Positions 7,680-16,478 are shown, counted from the stretch's first letter. The stretch is 64,000 nt of DNA from Saccharothrix violaceirubra (GCF_014203755.1 NZ_JACHJS010000001.1:1860001-1924000); one strand, 5' to 3'. Translations and numbers: made by a program. Notes: generated by a model not told the origin, from the sequence alone.

Positions 7680-8276
7680 TCAGCCCTTGAGGTTGCCGAC
7701 GATGATCGCGGCCACCTTCTCCGAGGCTTGGCACGACTTGTCGGCAGTGCCTTGCCCCGTGGCGGGAAGGGAGGTCTGGACGAAGATCGGGTTCTTGGCC
7801 GACGTGCGTACCAGGGTGCTGCAATTGGAGGTGCCGTTGGTGCGGTCCGCGCTCACGGCCGTCAGTCCCGCGATGGTGGTCTCCCGGAAGATCGGATAGT
7901 CGCGAAAGTTCTCCACCATCGAGTCGAACGTGGCGTTCTTGGTCACCAGGGAGAGTTCGTAGGTGTTGTCCTTGGTGGGCTCGGTGCCCTTCCAGGTGCA
8001 CATCGGCCCGAGCGTGTTGGTTCCGGGTTTTGTCTCGCGAATCCTGCCAAGCAGGGCGAGCTGGTCCGCCTTGACGAGGTCGCAGGGCTTGTCGAGGAAC
8101 TTGGCGACGCCGACGTCGTCACCGTGGGGCGGCTGAGAACCGGTCACGTTCGGGGAGATCGCGGTCGAACCGCGACCCGTCGCCGCCGGAGTCGGGGCGC
8201 CGGGGATGGTGGCTCCGCATGCCGCGAGAGACGCCACGACCCCTGCGACAATCACGACCTTGACCTGGTGACTCAC
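7680..8276 (-). CDS. DUF3558 lipoprotein (copy 1)
   Basis: 198 residues with an N-terminal hydrophobic segment and lipobox (VVASLAACG, lipidated Cys about residue 20). The mature part has the DUF3558 pattern: DKPCDLVKADQLALLG near the front, a CTWKG segment, and a C-terminal ADKSCQASEKVAAIIVGNLK. The conserved Cys probably form disulfides outside the membrane. DUF3558 lipoproteins are common in Pseudonocardiales and mycobacteria; their role is unknown. It is a paralogue of the lipoprotein at 8950-9555 and lies just downstream of a decayed copy of the helical gene. Confidence 0.85.
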   Translation of the reverse strand: MSHQVKVVIVAGVVASLAACGATIPGAPTPAATGRGSTAISPNVTGSQPPHGDDVGVAKFLDKPCDLVKADQLALLGRIRETKPGTNTLGPMCTWKGTEPTKDNTYELSLVTKNATFDSMVENFRDYPIFRETTIAGLTAVSADRTNGTSNCSTLVRTSAKNPIFVQTSLPATGQGTADKSCQASEKVAAIIVGNLKG

Positions 8277-8284
8277 TGGTGTAG

Positions 8285-8668
8285 CCCTTCATTCCCTGCT
8301 CGTCACATCTTTGGTGGTCTGGCACCGGGCAAACGGCACCTCGATAGTGACGATCGTCTTCGCCAGTGCCTTATGAACCTTCAAGTTGGCCACGCGTATC
8401 CGCAGACCTCGGAGCCCGACGCCTGGCGGATGGCGATGGCCGCGAATCCGCCGAGGGTGTCTTTGCCTGGTGGTTGCGTCGACGAGCCGATCACCTTTCC
8501 CGTTCGGGGCGGTCGGCTCCGCCAGTGGGATGTCGAGCCCGTCGATCAGCTTCCGGCTTGGGACGGGTCGCCGCCGAACTTCGTCCAAGCCCGGATCAAA
8601 GCACTGCCGGCGGTCACCGTCGCGGCCACGAAATCGACTTTGCCACCGCTACCGCTCGCGTCGTGCAC
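8285..8668 (-). pseudogene. Frameshifted copy of the 9560-9961 helical protein gene
   Basis: From a GTG at 8668 the minus strand reads DASGSGGKVDFVAATV, matching the start of the intact gene, then a one-base loss in the codons for QARKLIDGL ends the frame. Homology resumes in another frame (KLIDGLDIPLAEP), shifts again (GKDTLGGFAAIAIRQASG against GKDPYSGAATKAIRAAAG) and ends in a third segment (NLKVHKALAKTIVTIE). The several frame changes indicate old decay. Confidence 0.8.
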
Positions 8669-8814
8669 CTCGCGGCGTTCCCTTCGCCCCGTTGTGGCTC
8701 GATGATGGCATAGCCGCACGGTCGGACGTGGGTGATCACGGCTGTTCGCTCGATGGCGGCGAACAGGTTTATGGAGTCCCCGTCAAAGGGATGATCGGCG
8801 GAACTGCCGCGTCG

Positions 8815-8890
8815 CCCGGCCGTGCCCGCGAGACCCGTCGCGGCCAGGCGTGCGGTGTGGATGTCGTCCGTGTCGCACGCTGGCCGCGAA
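8815..8890 (-). pseudogene. Degenerate fragment copy of the LysR gene 3' end (copy B)
   Basis: The minus strand reads HTARLAATGLAGTAG here, matching the LysR tail (RTARLAATGLVVAAS) but with a changed end and no stop at the expected place. It sits between the two copies of the lipoprotein module, where it marks a duplication joint. Confidence 0.65.
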
Positions 8891-8949
8891 GCCGACTGTG
8901 GTCATGGTGGTGTCGACCTGGCGAGCCAACTTCTCGTGCGACTCCGATG

Positions 8950-9555
8950 TCAGCCCTTGAGGTTGCTGACGACGATCGCGGCCAGCTTCTCGGATGCTTG
9001 GCATGGCTTCCCCGCGTTCGCGGCGTCCTGCCGACCCAAAGTCGACTGTGCCATGATCAGATGCTCGGCTGATACCTTGACCCCTGTGCTGCAACTGGAC
9101 TTGCCGTCGGTGGTGTCGTAGCTGAACGCGTCACGCCCGCCCACGGTCACCTCGGCGAATACTGGCAGGTCCTTGGCGTTGTCACGCCGGACTTCGAAGG
9201 TCCCGCCTTTCGAGAGCAGGGTGACGATGTAGGACGTGTCGTCTCGGGGATCGTTCCCCGGCCAGACGCACTTCACGCCGAACGGATCCGATTCCGGTTT
9301 CGCCGGACGAAGCTTTCCGAGACTCGCCAACTGCTCGGGCGTGACGAGTTCGCATGGCTTGTCCGCAAACTTCGCGATATCGAGATCGTCGCCCGTAGAC
9401 GGGCGCCCACCGGTACTGGTCGGAGTGGCCCCGCTCGACACAGACCCACGTGTGCTCTCCGCGGAGGGACTACCTGTCGTGGTGGGATTCGCGCACGCGG
9501 CGAGCCCGACTACCGAGGCGATCGCGATGACCGCGATCGCAGGCATGCGGTTCAC
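8950..9555 (-). CDS. DUF3558 lipoprotein (copy 2)
   Basis: 201 residues with lipobox VVGLAACAN (Cys about residue 21), a Ser/Thr-rich linker (about 22-52) and the DUF3558 body: DKPCELVTPEQLASLGKL, CVWPGND and a C-terminal GKPCQASEKLAAIVVSNLK nearly identical to copy 1. It follows the intact helical gene by 4 nt, so the two are one operon; this looks like the less damaged module. Membrane-anchored and extracytoplasmic; function unknown. Confidence 0.88.
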   Translation of the reverse strand: MNRMPAIAVIAIASVVGLAACANPTTTGSPSAESTRGSVSSGATPTSTGGRPSTGDDLDIAKFADKPCELVTPEQLASLGKLRPAKPESDPFGVKCVWPGNDPRDDTSYIVTLLSKGGTFEVRRDNAKDLPVFAEVTVGGRDAFSYDTTDGKSSCSTGVKVSAEHLIMAQSTLGRQDAANAGKPCQASEKLAAIVVSNLKG

Positions 9556-9559
9556 GAAG

Positions 9560-9961
9560 TCAGCCCTTCAATCCTTGTTCGGCAGCGTTCTCAGTGCTCT
9601 CGTACTGTTTCAGTGCGGCCTCGATGTTGTCGATCGTCTTGGTCAACGCATCGCATGCCTGCTTGTTGGCCCAGCCGTAGCCGCCGGCGTCCATGCCGGC
9701 CGCCGCGCGGATCGCCTTGGTCGCGGCTCCGCTGTACGGATCCTTTCCGGGCGACTCCGCCGTGCGGATCTGATCGGCCTGACGCCCGATCTCGATCAAC
9801 TTGTCCAATGCGAGAGTGAGCCCGTCGATCAGCTTCCTGGCCTGGGCCGGGTCGACGCTGAACTTCGTCTGGGACCCGACCAACGCGCTGCCGGCCGCGC
9901 CGCCGGAAACCGTCTCGGCCACGAACTCGACCTTGCCACCGCCACCACCCGCGTCGAACAC
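9560..9961 (-). CDS. Small alpha-helical protein, ESX/WXG-like in character
   Basis: 133 residues, GTG 9961 with a GGAGGGA ribosome site. After a Gly-rich start (DAGGGGGKVEFVAETV) it is almost wholly helical: ARKLIDGLTLALDKLIEIGR, then a second long helix with QACDALTKTIDNIEAALKQY. It has no signal peptide or membrane segment. Size, helical-hairpin character and a neighbouring DUF3558 lipoprotein recall type VII secretion-associated proteins of Pseudonocardiales, but no clear WxG motif is seen, so that link is tentative. A decayed copy lies at 8285-8668. Confidence 0.7.
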   Translation of the reverse strand: MFDAGGGGGKVEFVAETVSGGAAGSALVGSQTKFSVDPAQARKLIDGLTLALDKLIEIGRQADQIRTAESPGKDPYSGAATKAIRAAAGMDAGGYGWANKQACDALTKTIDNIEAALKQYESTENAAEQGLKG

Positions 9962-10102
9962 GTCGACGCTCCCTCCGCTCGGCTACGACTCGATGATGGC
10001 ATAGCCGCCCGATTGAGCGATGGGTGTTCGGGTTCGGTCGTTCGACGGCGGCGAACAGGTGGTGGTGATCGTCCCTGACCGATTGGGAGATCCTCCCTGT
10101 CG

Positions 10103-11059
10103 TCAACTGGCGGCGACGACCAACCCGGTCGCGGCCAAACGCGCAGTGCGGGTGCGGCACACTCGGTCGTGGTAGGCCCTCAACAACGCCGCGTGGATGT
10201 CGTCCGCGTACTCGGCCGCCTCGCAGTCGCGGTGCCACGCCAGCGTCACGCGCCGGTGCACCGGATTGCCCGCGATCGGCACCAACGCCACCCCGGGAAT
10301 CGTGCCCCCGAACGGGAAGAAGCACGCCACCGCGTGGCCCGCCCGCACCAACTCGGCCGCCGCCTCCGGGTCCACGCCCAAGTGCGCGAAGCGCGGGGTG
10401 AACCCGGCCGCCTCGCAGGCCAGGTGCAACGTCAGCCGCCCGCCCCCGTGATATTCCTCCGGCACGGCCCAGTCCTCGTCCGCCAACTCCGACAGCCGGA
10501 TCTCCGACCGGGTCGACAAGCGGTGCGCGGGCGCCACACCCACGAGCATCTGCTCGGTCACGACCGACCGCCGGTCCACCTCGGCCGGCACGCGCAACGG
10601 GCTGTGCGGCAGCTCGGTCACCAACGCCACGTCGACCTTGCCCGTCCGCACCAGGTCCAACACCGCGTCACACCCGCGCTCGACGTGCGTAGTGCGCGGA
10701 TGACTGGGTAAGAGGTCACGCACGACACCCACCAACAACGCCGTCGGGGCGCCCACCACGCCACCCAACCGGATCCCCGGACCGTCGCTGCGGGTCGCCA
10801 GCAGCCGAGCCGTGTCCAACAGGTCGTCGAACCGCTCGACCAGGTCGCGCGAGCGCAACACGACGTGCCGCCCCAGCTCGGTCAGCTCGACGCCGTCGCT
10901 GCGGCGGACGAACAAAGGCCCTCCGAAGCCGCGTTCGATGCGTCTGAGCTGGGCCGTCAACCCTGCCTGCGCGATCTTCAACGACGACGCCGCGCGGCTG
11001 ATGCTGCCCGCCTCCGCCACCGTCAAGACCACGTGCAGATGTCTCAGCTCCAGGTGCAC
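10103..11059 (-). CDS. LysR-family transcriptional regulator
   Basis: 318 residues with a classic N-terminal winged HTH (LRHLHVVLTVAEAGSISRAA, LTAQLRRIERGFGGPLFVRR) and a substrate-binding domain from about residue 90. Start GTG 11059. It is divergent from the griI/griH-like pair across 203 bp, and LysR proteins usually control the divergent operon, so it is the likely regulator of 3,4-AHBA synthesis. Its last codons appear as fragment copies at 7588-7665 and 8815-8890. Confidence 0.92.
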   Translation of the reverse strand: MHLELRHLHVVLTVAEAGSISRAASSLKIAQAGLTAQLRRIERGFGGPLFVRRSDGVELTELGRHVVLRSRDLVERFDDLLDTARLLATRSDGPGIRLGGVVGAPTALLVGVVRDLLPSHPRTTHVERGCDAVLDLVRTGKVDVALVTELPHSPLRVPAEVDRRSVVTEQMLVGVAPAHRLSTRSEIRLSELADEDWAVPEEYHGGGRLTLHLACEAAGFTPRFAHLGVDPEAAAELVRAGHAVACFFPFGGTIPGVALVPIAGNPVHRRVTLAWHRDCEAAEYADDIHAALLRAYHDRVCRTRTARLAATGLVVAAS

Positions 11060-11164
11060 TGGCGCAGCCTAGGGCAACCGCACGCCCGCCGAACCGACCG
11101 CGTGGCGGTCAACGAACACACCGGAAGTGGTCCTCCGGAAGGAGAACGCTGGGCTGAAAGGTGC

Positions 11165-11180
11165 ATAACCGACGAGTTAT
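11165..11180. promoter_or_regulatory. Candidate LysR operator, ATAAC-N6-GTTAT
   Basis: A perfect 5-bp inverted repeat, ATAAC (11165-11169) and GTTAT (11176-11180), stands in the middle of the 203-bp divergent region between the LysR gene and the griI-like gene, 82 bp before the latter. LysR boxes are AT-rich interrupted dyads of about this size. The regulator-site link is inferred from position. Confidence 0.45.
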
Positions 11181-11262
11181 CGCCAGGTGCGACTCCCGGC
11201 CGGTACTCCCGGCTCGACACCCTCTGCATGGCCCGCGCCGTCAGATCCGGGAGGTGTCCGAC

Positions 11263-12063
11263 ATGAGGAAAGCGTTGCGGCTGCGACGGCTTTCCCGGCC
11301 GCGTGACGACCGCTACCTGTTCGTCCCGCTGGACCACAGCGTCTCCGACGGCCCGGTGGTGCCGGCCGACCGCTGGTCCGACCTGATCGGGTCGGTCGTG
11401 GTGGGCGGCGCCGACGCGATTGTTGTCCACAAAGGACGATTGCGGACGATCGACCCCCGCCTGCTCGGCGAGTGCGCCCTGGTCGTCCACCTGAGCGCGG
11501 GCACGGCCCACGCCGCCGACACCAACGCCAAAGTGCTGGTGGGCGACGTGGAGGAGGCCCTGCGGCTCGGTGCCGACGCGGTCAGCGTGCACGTCAACAT
11601 CGGCTCCGACACCGAGGAACGCCAACTCGCCGACCTCGGCACGGTCGCCAAGGCGTGCGACGCGTGGAACCTCCCGCTGATCGCCATGGTCTACCCGCGC
11701 GGCCCGCGCATCGCCGACCCGCACGACCCCCGCCTGCTCGCCCACGTGGTCAACATCGCCGTCGACCTCGGCGCCGACCTGGTGAAGACCACGCTCGCGC
11801 TGCCCGTCGAGCGGATGGCCGACGTGGTCGCCTCCTGCCCCATCCCGGTGCTCGCGGCGGGCGGCCCGGCCGACACCGGCGCCTGCCTGGTCGACACCGC
11901 GCGGGCCGTGATGGCGGCCGGGTGCGCGGGGCTGGCGGTCGGCCGCCGGGTGTTCACCGCGCCGTCGCCGCTGGCGCTGGTCGCGGAACTGGCCTCGGTG
12001 GTCCACGGAGATCCCGACGCCGACCTCGTCCACTACACATCGACCATGACAGGTGCCGTGTGA
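11263..12063 (+). CDS. griI: 2-amino-3,7-dideoxyheptulosonate synthase-like aldolase (GriI-like)
   Basis: 266 residues, ATG 11263 with GGGAGG 7 nt upstream. A DeoC/LacD-type class I aldolase barrel: FVPLDHSVSDGPV near the front, GADAVSVHVNIGSDTE, and the Schiff-base region with Lys in GADLVKTTLALPVE, then VLAAGGPAD and AVGRRVF phosphate-binding turns. In archaea this family starts the alternative shikimate route; in actinomycetes GriI condenses aspartate semialdehyde with dihydroxyacetone phosphate toward 3-amino-4-hydroxybenzoate. The organism has ordinary aro genes (55.6-64 kb), which favours the GriI role. The next gene overlaps by 4 nt. Confidence 0.85.
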   Translation: MRKALRLRRLSRPRDDRYLFVPLDHSVSDGPVVPADRWSDLIGSVVVGGADAIVVHKGRLRTIDPRLLGECALVVHLSAGTAHAADTNAKVLVGDVEEALRLGADAVSVHVNIGSDTEERQLADLGTVAKACDAWNLPLIAMVYPRGPRIADPHDPRLLAHVVNIAVDLGADLVKTTLALPVERMADVVASCPIPVLAAGGPADTGACLVDTARAVMAAGCAGLAVGRRVFTAPSPLALVAELASVVHGDPDADLVHYTSTMTGAV

Positions 12064-13133
12064 AGTTCGCCTGGATCGACCTGCGTCCCGTGCCCGAGGC
12101 CCACCGCGAAGCCGTCGTCGACGCGGCCGTGCACGCCAGCCTCGGCGGCGTCGTCTCCGACGACCCGGCCCTGCTGGACACCCTGCCGCCGACGCTGACC
12201 CGCGTGCTCGTCGCGCCCGAGCCCGTCGACAGCCCGCACCTGGTCGCCGTCGTCGCGACCGACCGGGACCAGCTCGACCGGCTGCCCACCGACGCCGCGT
12301 TCGTGCACGTCGACGACGACCGCACGTTGCGCCTGGCCTGCGCCGCGGCCGTCAAGCTCGGTCACACGATCGTGGAGTTCGCGGACCCGACCAAGATCCC
12401 GCTGGAGATCGTCATCGCGGCGGCCGACGGCGCGTCCGGGCGACTGGTGACCGTCGTCGCGGACCTCGAAGAGGCCGCCATCGTGCTCGACGTGCTCGAA
12501 CACGGCTCCGACGGCGTGCTGCTCGCGCCCGCCGACGCCACCGACGTGTTCCGGCTGGCCCGCCTGCTGGAGGCCACCAGCCCGCCCCTGACCCTGACCA
12601 CGCTCACCGTCGCCGGCATCGCGCACACCGGCCTCGGCGACCGGGTGTGCGTGGACACGTGCTCGCACTTCGACGAGGACGAGGGCATCCTGGTCGGCTC
12701 GTACTCGTCCGGCTTCATCCTGTGTTGCAGCGAGACCCACCCGTTGCCGTACATGCCGACCAGGCCGTTCCGGGTCAACGCGGGCGCGCTGCACTCGTAC
12801 GTCCTGGGCCCGGACAACCGCACCAACTACCTGTCCGAGCTGCGCGCGGGCGGCACCGTGCTCGCGGTCAACGCCGAGGGCCGCACCCGGCGGCTCACCG
12901 TCGGCCGGGCCAAGCTGGAGACGCGGCCCATCCTCACGATCACCGCGCACTCGCCCGAGGGCGTCGAGGTCAGCCTGACCGTGCAGGACGACTGGCACGT
13001 GCGCGTGCTCGGACCCGGCGGCAAGGTGCGCAACGTGACCGAGCTGACCCAGGGCGACGAACTGCTCGGCTACGTCGCCACCGAGCAGCGGCACGTCGGC
13101 ATACCCATCGGCGAGTTCTGCAAAGAGGTGTGA
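12060..13133 (+). CDS. griH: 3-dehydroquinate synthase II-like cyclase (GriH-like)
   Basis: 357 residues, GTG 12060 overlapping the aldolase stop (GTGA). The family hallmark is present: DRVCVDTCSHFDEDEGILVG, then GSYSSGFILCCSETH and PFRVNAGALHSYVL. These are archaeal-type DHQ synthase (AroB') features. GriH uses the GriI product to form 3-amino-4-hydroxybenzoate, a precursor of grixazone-type and other secondary metabolites. Translational coupling to the aldolase and divergence from LysR fit a regulated precursor pathway. No tailoring gene, such as a phenoxazinone synthase, is adjacent. Confidence 0.85.
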   Translation: MKFAWIDLRPVPEAHREAVVDAAVHASLGGVVSDDPALLDTLPPTLTRVLVAPEPVDSPHLVAVVATDRDQLDRLPTDAAFVHVDDDRTLRLACAAAVKLGHTIVEFADPTKIPLEIVIAAADGASGRLVTVVADLEEAAIVLDVLEHGSDGVLLAPADATDVFRLARLLEATSPPLTLTTLTVAGIAHTGLGDRVCVDTCSHFDEDEGILVGSYSSGFILCCSETHPLPYMPTRPFRVNAGALHSYVLGPDNRTNYLSELRAGGTVLAVNAEGRTRRLTVGRAKLETRPILTITAHSPEGVEVSLTVQDDWHVRVLGPGGKVRNVTELTQGDELLGYVATEQRHVGIPIGEFCKEV

Positions 13134-13201
13134 CCCGGGCGGTGGCGTCTCGATTCGGGGCGTCTCGATCCGGGGCGCCGCCGCGTGGCACCATCGCGGA
13201 C

Positions 13202-13639
13202 GTGACCAGCACACCGGAGCAGCGGCTCGCGGACCTCGCGCGACTGCGCCGCGTGCGCGACCGGATCGATCGCGAGTACGCCCAGCCGCTCGACGTCGAG
13301 GCCCTCGCGCGCGGCGAGCACATGTCGGCCGGGCACCTCAGCCGCGAGTTCAAGAGCGCCTACGGCGAGTCGCCGTACAGCTACCTCATGACGCGGCGCA
13401 TCGAACGCGCCATGGCCCTGCTGCGGCGCGGCGACCTGAGCGTCACCGAGGTGTGCTTCGAGGTGGGCTGCTCGTCGCTGGGCACGTTCAGCACCCGCTT
13501 CACCGAGCTGGTCGGCGTGTCGCCGAGCGCGTACCGCAAGAACCCCGACGCCACGCCCGCGGGCATGCCGTCGTGCATGTCCAAACAGGTCACCAGACCG
13601 GTCAGGAATCGAGAAGCGGGGTCCCGGAGGCCGACCTAG
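13202..13639 (+). CDS. Short AraC-family regulator (HTH only)
   Basis: 145 residues from GTG 13202. Two HTH units of the AraC/XylS family are clear (EALARGEHMSAGHLSREFKS and the second with VTEVCFEVGCSSLGTFSTRF), then GVSPSAYRKNP. There is no N-terminal sensing domain. Together with the following VOC and UvrA-like genes it forms a gene order often seen in actinomycetes, so it probably regulates them. Confidence 0.88.
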   Translation: MTSTPEQRLADLARLRRVRDRIDREYAQPLDVEALARGEHMSAGHLSREFKSAYGESPYSYLMTRRIERAMALLRRGDLSVTEVCFEVGCSSLGTFSTRFTELVGVSPSAYRKNPDATPAGMPSCMSKQVTRPVRNREAGSRRPT

Positions 13640-13642
13640 TGT
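13637..13642 (+). promoter_or_regulatory. Leaderless -10 element of the VOC gene
   Basis: TAGTGT lies exactly 7 nt before ATG 13650 and there is no ribosome site close to that ATG. The element overlaps the end of the AraC gene. Confidence 0.55.
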
Positions 13643-13649
13643 CTTCCGC

Positions 13650-14060
13650 ATGGACCTCGCGATTCACACCACGTTCCTCGCCCACACCGACCCCGAAGCC
13701 TCCCTCGCGTTCTACCGCGACAGCCTCGGCTTCGAGGTCCGCAACGACGTCGGCCAGGGCCAGATGCGCTGGATCACGGTCGGCCCCGCCGGACAGGCGG
13801 GCACGTCGATCGTCCTGCACCCGCCGGCCGTCGACCCGGGCATCACCGACACCGAGCGGCAGACCATCGCCGAGATGATGGCGAAGGGCACGTTCGCGAC
13901 CATCGTGCTGTCCACGCCGGACGTGGACGCGATCTTCGAGCAGGTGCAGAAGACCGGCGCCGAGGTCGTGCAGGAGCCGATCGACCAGCCGTACGGTGTG
14001 CGCGACTGCGCGTTCCGGGACCCGGCGGGCAACCAGGTCCGCATCAACCAGACGCGCTGA
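13650..14060 (+). CDS. VOC/glyoxalase-family protein
   Basis: 136 residues with paired beta-alpha-beta-beta-beta modules: TDPEASLAFYRDSLGFEVRN in the first and IVLSTPDVDAIFEQVQKTGA in the second, then CAFRDPAGNQVRINQ. VOC proteins are metal enzymes or drug-binding proteins (glyoxalase, dioxygenase, bleomycin-type resistance). It precedes the UvrA-like gene by 11 nt, which fits a stress or self-resistance role, though the substrate is unknown. Confidence 0.85.
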   Translation: MDLAIHTTFLAHTDPEASLAFYRDSLGFEVRNDVGQGQMRWITVGPAGQAGTSIVLHPPAVDPGITDTERQTIAEMMAKGTFATIVLSTPDVDAIFEQVQKTGAEVVQEPIDQPYGVRDCAFRDPAGNQVRINQTR

Positions 14061-14071
14061 GAGGGATCACC

Positions 14072-16429
14072 GTGACGCACGCCGCCGACAGCCACGACCT
14101 GATCCGCGTCCACGGGGCGCGGGTGAACAACCTGAAGGACGTCAGCGTCGAGCTGCCCAAGCGCCGGCTCACGGTGTTCACCGGCGTGTCCGGCTCGGGC
14201 AAGTCGTCGCTGGTCTTCGACACGATCGCCGCCGAGTCGCAGCGGATGATCAACGAGACGTACAGCGCGTTCCTCCAGGGCTTCATGCCCACCCTGGCCC
14301 GGCCCGAGGTGGACGTGCTGGACGGCCTGACCACGGCGATCATCGTCGACCAGCAGCGGATCGGCTCGGACCCCCGGTCCACGGTCGGCACCGCGACCGA
14401 CGCGAACGCCATGCTGCGCATCCTGTTCAGCCGGTTGGGCAAGCCGCACATCGGCTCGCCCCAGGCGTTCTCGTTCAACGTGGCGTCGATCAGCGGCGCC
14501 GGCGCGGTCACGATCGAGAAGGCCGGGCAGAAAGTCAAGGAGCGGCGCAGCTTCAGCATCACGGGCGGCATGTGCGCGCACTGCGAGGGCCGGGGCACGG
14601 TCAACGACATCGACCTGACCCAGCTCTACGACGACACGAAGTCGATCGCCGAGGGCGCGTTCACCATTCCGGGCTGGAAGTCCGACAGCTTCTGGACGGT
14701 GAAGGTCTACGCGGAGTCGGGCTTGTTGGACCCGGACAAGCCCATCCGCAAGTTCACCAAGAAGGAGATGCACGACTTCCTGTACGGCGAGCCGACCAAG
14801 GTCAAGGTCGAGGGCGTCAACCTCACCTACGAGGGACTGATCCCGAAGATCCAGAAGTCGTTCCTGTCCAAGGACAAGGAGTCGCTCCAGCCGCACATCC
14901 GGGCGTTCGTGGAACGGGCCGTGACGTTCACCGTCTGCCCGGAGTGCGAGGGCACGCGGCTGAGCGCGCTCGCCCGGTCGTCGAAGATCAAGAAGATCTC
15001 CATCGCCGACGCGTGCGCCATGCAGATCAGCGACCTGGCCGACTGGGTGCGCGGGCTGAAGGAGCCGTCCGTGGCGCCGCTGCTGACGACGCTGGGACGC
15101 ACGCTGGACTCGTTCGTCGAGATCGGACTCGGCTACCTGAGCCTCGACCGGGCCACCGGCACGCTGTCGGGCGGCGAGGCGCAGCGCACCAAGATGATCC
15201 GGCACCTCGGGTCGTCGTTGACCGACGTGACGTACGTGTTCGACGAGCCCACGATCGGCATGCACCCGCACGACATCCAGCGCATGAACAAGCTGCTGTG
15301 CAGGCTGCGGGACAAGGGCAACACGGTGCTCGTGGTGGAGCACAAGCCCGAGGCGATCGTGATCGCCGACCACGTCGTCGACCTCGGCCCGCGCGCCGGG
15401 TCCGAAGGCGGGCAGGTGGTGTTCGAGGGCACCGTCGACGGGCTGCGGAAGTCGGGGACGCTGACCGGGCGGCACCTGGACGACCGCGCGGCCGTGAAGT
15501 CGTCGGTGCGTTCGCCTTCCGGGCACCTGGAGGTGCGCGGGGCGGACACCCACAACCTGCGGAACGTGGACGTCGACATCCCGCTCGGCGTGCTGTGCGT
15601 GGTGACCGGCGTGGCCGGGTCGGGCAAGTCGTCGCTGGTCCACGGGTCCGTGGCCAAGCGCGATGACGTGGTGGTCGTCGACCAGACCCCGATCAAGGGG
15701 TCGCGACGCAGCAACCCGGCCACCTACACCGGCCTGCTCGAACCGATCCGCAAGGCGTTCGCCAAGGTCAACGGCGTGAAGCCGGCGTTGTTCAGCGCGA
15801 ACTCCGAGGGCGCCTGCCCGAACTGCAACGGCGCGGGCGTGATCTACACGGACCTCGGGATCGTGGCCGGCACCTCGGCGCCGTGCGACGTGTGCGAGGG
15901 CCGGCGGTTCGACGCGTCGGTGCTCGACTACCACCTGGGCGGCAAGGACATCAGCGAGGTGCTGGCGATGTCCGTGACCGAGGCCGAGGAGTTCTTCGGC
16001 GCGGGGGAGGGCCGCATCCCGGCCGCGCACGCGATCCTCCGGCGACTGGTGGACGTCGGCCTGGGGTACCTGGGCATCGGACAGCCGCTGACGACCCTGT
16101 CCGGCGGCGAGCGGCAACGCCTGAAGCTCGCCACGCACATGGGGGACAAGGGCGGCACCTACGTCCTGGACGAACCGACGACCGGCCTGCACCTGGCGGA
16201 CGTGGACCAACTGCTCGGACTCCTGGACCGCCTCGTCGACGCGGGCAAGTCCGTGATCGTGGTCGAACACCACCAGGCCGTGATGGCACACGCCGACTGG
16301 ATCGTCGACCTGGGTCCGGGCGCCGGCCACGAGGGCGGTCGCGTGGTGTTCGAGGGAACCCCGGCCGAGCTGGTGAAGTCGCGTGCGACGGTGACCGGCG
16401 AACACTTGGCGTCCTACGTGGGTGCGTGA
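14072..16429 (+). CDS. UvrA-like ABC ATPase lacking the UvrB-binding domain
   Basis: 785 residues against about 950 for housekeeping UvrA. Two ABC cores: Walker [11 protein letters not shown] near residue 40 and [10 protein letters not shown] near residue 515, with signatures [11 protein letters not shown] and [11 protein letters not shown]. Zinc-type Cys pairs are retained ([32 protein letters not shown]). The missing length corresponds to the UvrB-interaction region, typical of UvrA paralogues such as DrrC-like resistance proteins that recognise drug-damaged DNA. GTG 14072 follows a GAGAGGG site. AraC-VOC-UvrA is likely one stress or drug-response unit. Confidence 0.9.
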   Translation: MTHAADSHDLIRVHGARVNNLKDVSVELPKRRLTVFTGVSGSGKSSLVFDTIAAESQRMINETYSAFLQGFMPTLARPEVDVLDGLTTAIIVDQQRIGSDPRSTVGTATDANAMLRILFSRLGKPHIGSPQAFSFNVASISGAGAVTIEKAGQKVKERRSFSITGGMCAHCEGRGTVNDIDLTQLYDDTKSIAEGAFTIPGWKSDSFWTVKVYAESGLLDPDKPIRKFTKKEMHDFLYGEPTKVKVEGVNLTYEGLIPKIQKSFLSKDKESLQPHIRAFVERAVTFTVCPECEGTRLSALARSSKIKKISIADACAMQISDLADWVRGLKEPSVAPLLTTLGRTLDSFVEIGLGYLSLDRATGTLSGGEAQRTKMIRHLGSSLTDVTYVFDEPTIGMHPHDIQRMNKLLCRLRDKGNTVLVVEHKPEAIVIADHVVDLGPRAGSEGGQVVFEGTVDGLRKSGTLTGRHLDDRAAVKSSVRSPSGHLEVRGADTHNLRNVDVDIPLGVLCVVTGVAGSGKSSLVHGSVAKRDDVVVVDQTPIKGSRRSNPATYTGLLEPIRKAFAKVNGVKPALFSANSEGACPNCNGAGVIYTDLGIVAGTSAPCDVCEGRRFDASVLDYHLGGKDISEVLAMSVTEAEEFFGAGEGRIPAAHAILRRLVDVGLGYLGIGQPLTTLSGGERQRLKLATHMGDKGGTYVLDEPTTGLHLADVDQLLGLLDRLVDAGKSVIVVEHHQAVMAHADWIVDLGPGAGHEGGRVVFEGTPAELVKSRATVTGEHLASYVGA

Positions 16430-16478
16430 GCTTTCGTGGGCACCGGGACTTCCGGTGCCCGCCGTTCCCACTTGGGCA

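Noticed and set aside
8783-9121. Small genes between the two lipoprotein modules
   Set aside because: They are shadows of the lipoprotein gene and of the degraded LysR-tail copy.
11263-13133. Alternative (archaeal-type) shikimate pathway
   Set aside because: aroE, aroC and aroK and the start of aroB are present at 55.6-64 kb, so the pair is better explained by 3,4-AHBA synthesis.
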